Positions 61,302 through 64,000 of a stretch of 64,000 bases of DNA are shown here, piece after piece; the stretch's first letter is position 1, and every line of letters begins with the position of its first letter. The translations under genes and the position numbers were made by a program. The stretch covers positions 62,001-126,000 of the forward strand of contig RKQB01000004.1 in NCBI GenBank assembly GCA_003797895.1, written 5' to 3'. A model generated the notes under the pieces. It had not been told where the DNA came from. It did no database searches and was given only the letters and a program-made list of their open reading frames with translations. Source of the stretch: Cyclobacteriaceae bacterium YHN15. GTDB taxonomy: Bacteria; Bacteroidota; Bacteroidia; Cytophagales; Cyclobacteriaceae.

Positions 61302-62864
61302 TCACATATCAAATCTGATCTCTGTATCCAATTCGTCCAAAAAATAGAGTGCAGCTGTTTTTTGGACATTTTCAAAATTCTGGAAAGCACAGATTATCTT
61401 ACATACCTTTTCCTTATTCGGTAATTTCTTGATAGCCAAAGGATTTCCAAAAAGGTAAAGCTGACAATTTTTGTTCTTTGTCAGTTCTGCAATTTTTTTG
61501 ATCACCTCCATGTCCATACCGAAATTATTAAGGGGTTTAGCGGAAGGAACATAAAGGGCTATGAGTAGGTTCTCAAATTGCTGAAGGTCTCTCCATGCTA
61601 AATCATTTATGGAATTTATCTCAAAGGAGGGTGTACATTGGTGATTGTCCAATTCTCCAAAAAATGGATTGAACAAAGGATTGAAAACAGAAACCTTGGC
61701 AAAAGAGCGACTGTCAATTATATCGGCATTGTTGTTATTTTCTTCCAAAATGGAAATATAATGAACAGCTAATTTTTCGTTAAAGGCATTGTGATCTTCC
61801 AAATCAAAATAGGCCTTTTTAATGGGTTTTTTTTCCATTAATCCCAGCCTGTTTTTAAGATCCATGATTTTGTTGAAAGATTTTTCTATCCTTAATTTGT
61901 CTCCTTCAGCTTCAATCATTTCAATTCCTTCTTCTACATTTTCTGAAAAACAAAGAATATCATTTCCTGCCTTAAAAGCTTCCCATTCCAATCTACCAGG
62001 TTCATTGAATAAGTTGCTCACACTTTTCATATTGAGCGCATCTGAGACCACAATTCCTTCAAAACCCAATTCATCAATCAGTAGATCTGTAATGATTTCC
62101 TTAGAAATTGATGCGGGAATGTTTTTTCCAGAGGATAGTGCAGGGGCAGCAAGGTGACCTACCATTATCATTTTAACTCCTGATTTTATACCTTCAATAA
62201 AAGGGTATAATTCCTCTTCGATTAGTTCCTGCTTGGTTTTGTAAATAATAGGAAGGCCTAAATGTGAATCCACATCAGTATCTCCATGTCCGGGAAAATG
62301 CTTATAGCAGGCAGATATACCAGCTGTTTCCATTCCTTTGTACATAGCCAAAGCAAATCGGCTTACTTTCTTTTTATCGGTTCCAAAAGATCTATAACCA
62401 ATGACAGGATTATTGGGATTGCTGTTGATGTCTGCAACAGGGGCAAAATTGATATGTATACCACATTGCTTTAAATCCTTTCCAATCCGATAGCCTACTT
62501 CCCAGATAAGGTCTTTTTGGTTTTCAGGTATAGCGCCCAAAGTTATGGCATAAGGATATTGGGGCGTATTTTCTATTCTCATAGCTAATCCATATTCGGC
62601 ATCTATGCTGATGAGAAGTGGTGTTTTGGATGCATTCTGATACCTTTCAATCAATTTCAGAAGCTTATCAAGGGTATTATGGTAATCTAGATTTTCCTCT
62701 CTTTTCTCAAAATTTGCTGCTGCGGCCTGCCTGCTGTGGAAAAAAGTCAATCCTCCAATTTGATATAGCCGGATCATTTTTTCAAGTGCAGCAATATTTT
62801 CCTCCGAGTCATGTATAAAAGCCGCGGGGAAAAAAAATTGGCCGATTTTTTCTTTTAGATTCAT
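61302..62864 (-). CDS. Glycoside hydrolase family 3, NagZ-like beta-N-acetylhexosaminidase
   Basis: The protein has 520 residues from the ATG at 62864; a TTG at 62900 gives an unlikely extension. The GH3 core shows LISIDAEYGLAMRI, SNPNNPVIGYRSFGTD, YKHFPGHGDTDVDSHLGLPII (the NagZ-type KHFPGHG with the catalytic His), MIMVGHLAAPALSS and GFEGIVVSDALNM with the nucleophile Asp. No signal peptide, so it should act in the cytosol, which suits NagZ removal of GlcNAc from anhydro-muropeptides. The C-terminal part (about 380-520) is longer than in classical NagZ. It is encoded next to an AmpG-type permease (118 bases), supporting peptidoglycan recycling. Confidence 0.87.
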   Translation of the reverse strand: MNLKEKIGQFFFPAAFIHDSEENIAALEKMIRLYQIGGLTFFHSRQAAAANFEKREENLDYHNTLDKLLKLIERYQNASKTPLLISIDAEYGLAMRIENTPQYPYAITLGAIPENQKDLIWEVGYRIGKDLKQCGIHINFAPVADINSNPNNPVIGYRSFGTDKKKVSRFALAMYKGMETAGISACYKHFPGHGDTDVDSHLGLPIIYKTKQELIEEELYPFIEGIKSGVKMIMVGHLAAPALSSGKNIPASISKEIITDLLIDELGFEGIVVSDALNMKSVSNLFNEPGRLEWEAFKAGNDILCFSENVEEGIEMIEAEGDKLRIEKSFNKIMDLKNRLGLMEKKPIKKAYFDLEDHNAFNEKLAVHYISILEENNNNADIIDSRSFAKVSVFNPLFNPFFGELDNHQCTPSFEINSINDLAWRDLQQFENLLIALYVPSAKPLNNFGMDMEVIKKIAELTKNKNCQLYLFGNPLAIKKLPNKEKVCKIICAFQNFENVQKTAALYFLDELDTEIRFDM

Positions 62865-62982
62865 AAAAAACGGGTCTAAATGTTTAAGTAGTGTACTCAA
62901 ATACTAAGGGTCACTCAAATTGCAGGTTTGGATATCCAAAAACCTATAGGGCTATATAAAAGATAAAATTAATAAAACTTCT

Positions 62983-64000
62983 TTATTCTTTTTTCTTCTT
63001 TCCATAATCATATGGAAACTTTATATGATTTACCAATAGAATACCGGGAAATGCTGCTATGACCACCCAAATAAAAAAACCTTCATAACCTAACCATTCT
63101 TGCACAAATCCTGAAATCATTCCAGGAAGCATCATTCCCAAAGCCATAAAACCTGTTGCGATGGCGTAATGCGACGTTTTGGAAGGGCCTTCTGAAACAT
63201 ATATAAGATACATCATAAATGCGGCAAAGCCAAATCCATATCCCAATTGCTCTATAACTACCACAAAACCTGCAAAAAAAGCAGATTCTGGCTGGAAATA
63301 GGCCAAGAAGTAATAGAAAAGATTTGGGACATTTAAAGACAGTATCATAGGCAACATCCATTTTCCCAAACCATCTCTTGAAATAACTATTCCACCGAGA
63401 ATCCCACCCAGGGAAAGCGCTATGATACCAAATGTTCCATAGATCAACCCTACATCCCCAGTACTCAGTTCCAAGCCTCCCTCTAAGCGGCTATCCAACA
63501 AAAATGGGGAGGCCATTTTCACTAATTGCGATTCACCTAGACGGTAGAGTAGTATAAAAACCAATGCAATCCAAATTTGTTTTTTTTTGAAGAATGAAAT
63601 GAAAACCTTGGCAAAGGTTAAGGATTCCTCTCTGATATAATTTTTTGATCTCTCTATATTTGGGGTTACCAGCAAATTGATCAATGTCAACACTAACATC
63701 AAGGCAGAGATCATGACCATAGTAATTGACCAGGCCTTGGTGTTATCTCCATATTTTACTTCCAAATAGCCGGCAAAAATAACAAATAAGCCCTGACCTG
63801 TGACCATGGCCACTCTGTAAAATGTACTTCTTAGGCCAATAAAAAAGGATTGCTGCTCCTCTTTTAAAGCAAGAAGATAAAATCCATCCGAGGCAATGTC
63901 ATTAGTGGCTGAGGCAAAGGAAGCAATCCAGAAAAAAGCTAAAGTTAGTACAAAAAACTGGTTGGTGGGTAAGGCAAATCCCACCCCAAGAAAGGAAAGA
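62983..64000 (-). CDS. ampG: AmpG-like muropeptide permease (partial, 5' end outside window)
   Basis: The visible part is the C-terminal 338 residues of a 12-helix major-facilitator protein; the frame stays open to the window end. The segment WIASFASATNDIASDGFYLLAL is the AmpG signature region (the conserved Asp in helices 4-5), followed by FYRVAMVTGQGLFVIF and TGFMALGMMLPGMISGFVQEWLGY. AmpG imports N-acetylglucosaminyl-anhydro-muropeptides across the inner membrane. Its position upstream of the NagZ-like gene on the same strand supports that substrate. The start codon is beyond 64000. Confidence 0.85.
   Translation of the reverse strand, partial: LSFLGVGFALPTNQFFVLTLAFFWIASFASATNDIASDGFYLLALKEEQQSFFIGLRSTFYRVAMVTGQGLFVIFAGYLEVKYGDNTKAWSITMVMISALMLVLTLINLLVTPNIERSKNYIREESLTFAKVFISFFKKKQIWIALVFILLYRLGESQLVKMASPFLLDSRLEGGLELSTGDVGLIYGTFGIIALSLGGILGGIVISRDGLGKWMLPMILSLNVPNLFYYFLAYFQPESAFFAGFVVVIEQLGYGFGFAAFMMYLIYVSEGPSKTSHYAIATGFMALGMMLPGMISGFVQEWLGYEGFFIWVVIAAFPGILLVNHIKFPYDYGKKKKE

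Noticed and set aside
1..64000. tRNA, rRNA, CRISPR array, prophage and insertion sequence
   Set aside because: I looked for tRNA T-loops, repeat-spacer arrays, transposase motifs and phage genes on both strands and found none. The only stable RNA identified is rnpB.

Overview
The window is AT-rich chromosomal DNA of a Bacteroidota bacterium, most likely a Cytophagales/Cyclobacteriaceae-type marine or freshwater heterotroph (Algoriphagus-like; the genus is inference). The evidence is a SusC/SusD pair, CarboxypepD_reg-like TonB receptors, Bacteroidota promoter elements (TTTG-N19/20-TAnnTTTG), signal peptides ending in AQ, a long LysS with a C-terminal extension, and many one-gene/one-function housekeeping genes. 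I see no tRNA, rRNA operon, insertion sequence, phage gene or CRISPR array. Both window ends cut a gene.

Layout. 1-6.7 kb: a cut lipoprotein gene, a LuxE-like acyl-protein synthetase, a 39-residue lipoprotein, a sigma-54-type response regulator immediately downstream of the RNase P RNA gene (rnpB), a FecA-like TonB receptor with a palindrome-flanked promoter, and a DUF3109 protein. 6.8-12.5 kb: arginine deiminase, lysyl-tRNA synthetase, proline dehydrogenase and a PagL-like lipid A deacylase. 12.8-19.8 kb: an aromatic amino acid locus (DAHP synthase/chorismate mutase, aroB, aroA, a DUF486 membrane protein, pheA, an aminotransferase, tyrA). A leader region heads it that I read as a classical Phe/Tyr attenuator, with promoter, a 31-codon leader peptide very rich in Phe and Tyr, an antiterminator arm and a terminator. 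19.9-30.2 kb: secreted and outer-membrane proteins (SIMPL, M20 peptidase, SusC/SusD, endonuclease-fold protein, DUF1080, dienelactone hydrolase), with two small signal-peptide ORFs hidden between them. 30.4-34.7 kb: a minus-strand operon of ECF sigma factor, anti-sigma-like protein, two paralogous outer-membrane proteins and a DUF4097 protein, followed by 17-bp tandem repeats.

35-64 kb is mostly housekeeping: MscS-type channel, amidohydrolase, pta and ackA (acetate overflow), BrkB-like membrane protein, thioesterase, mltG, Nudix hydrolase, TsaC/Sua5-type protein, WbqC-like protein, clpC, a secreted protein, the citrulline hydrolase relative ctlX, a SulP transporter, purB, a flavin/2Fe-2S reductase, an IscA-like protein lacking its C-terminal cysteines, dtd, a tandem ABC ATPase, a phosphoesterase, a DUF4136 lipoprotein, and a NagZ-like/AmpG pair for peptidoglycan recycling.

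The most distinctive element is the Phe/Tyr attenuator at 12769-12949. Other points worth checking are the operator-like palindromes at the FecA-like receptor, the rnpB/response-regulator junction, the sigma-54 activator without a DNA-binding domain, and several small genes.
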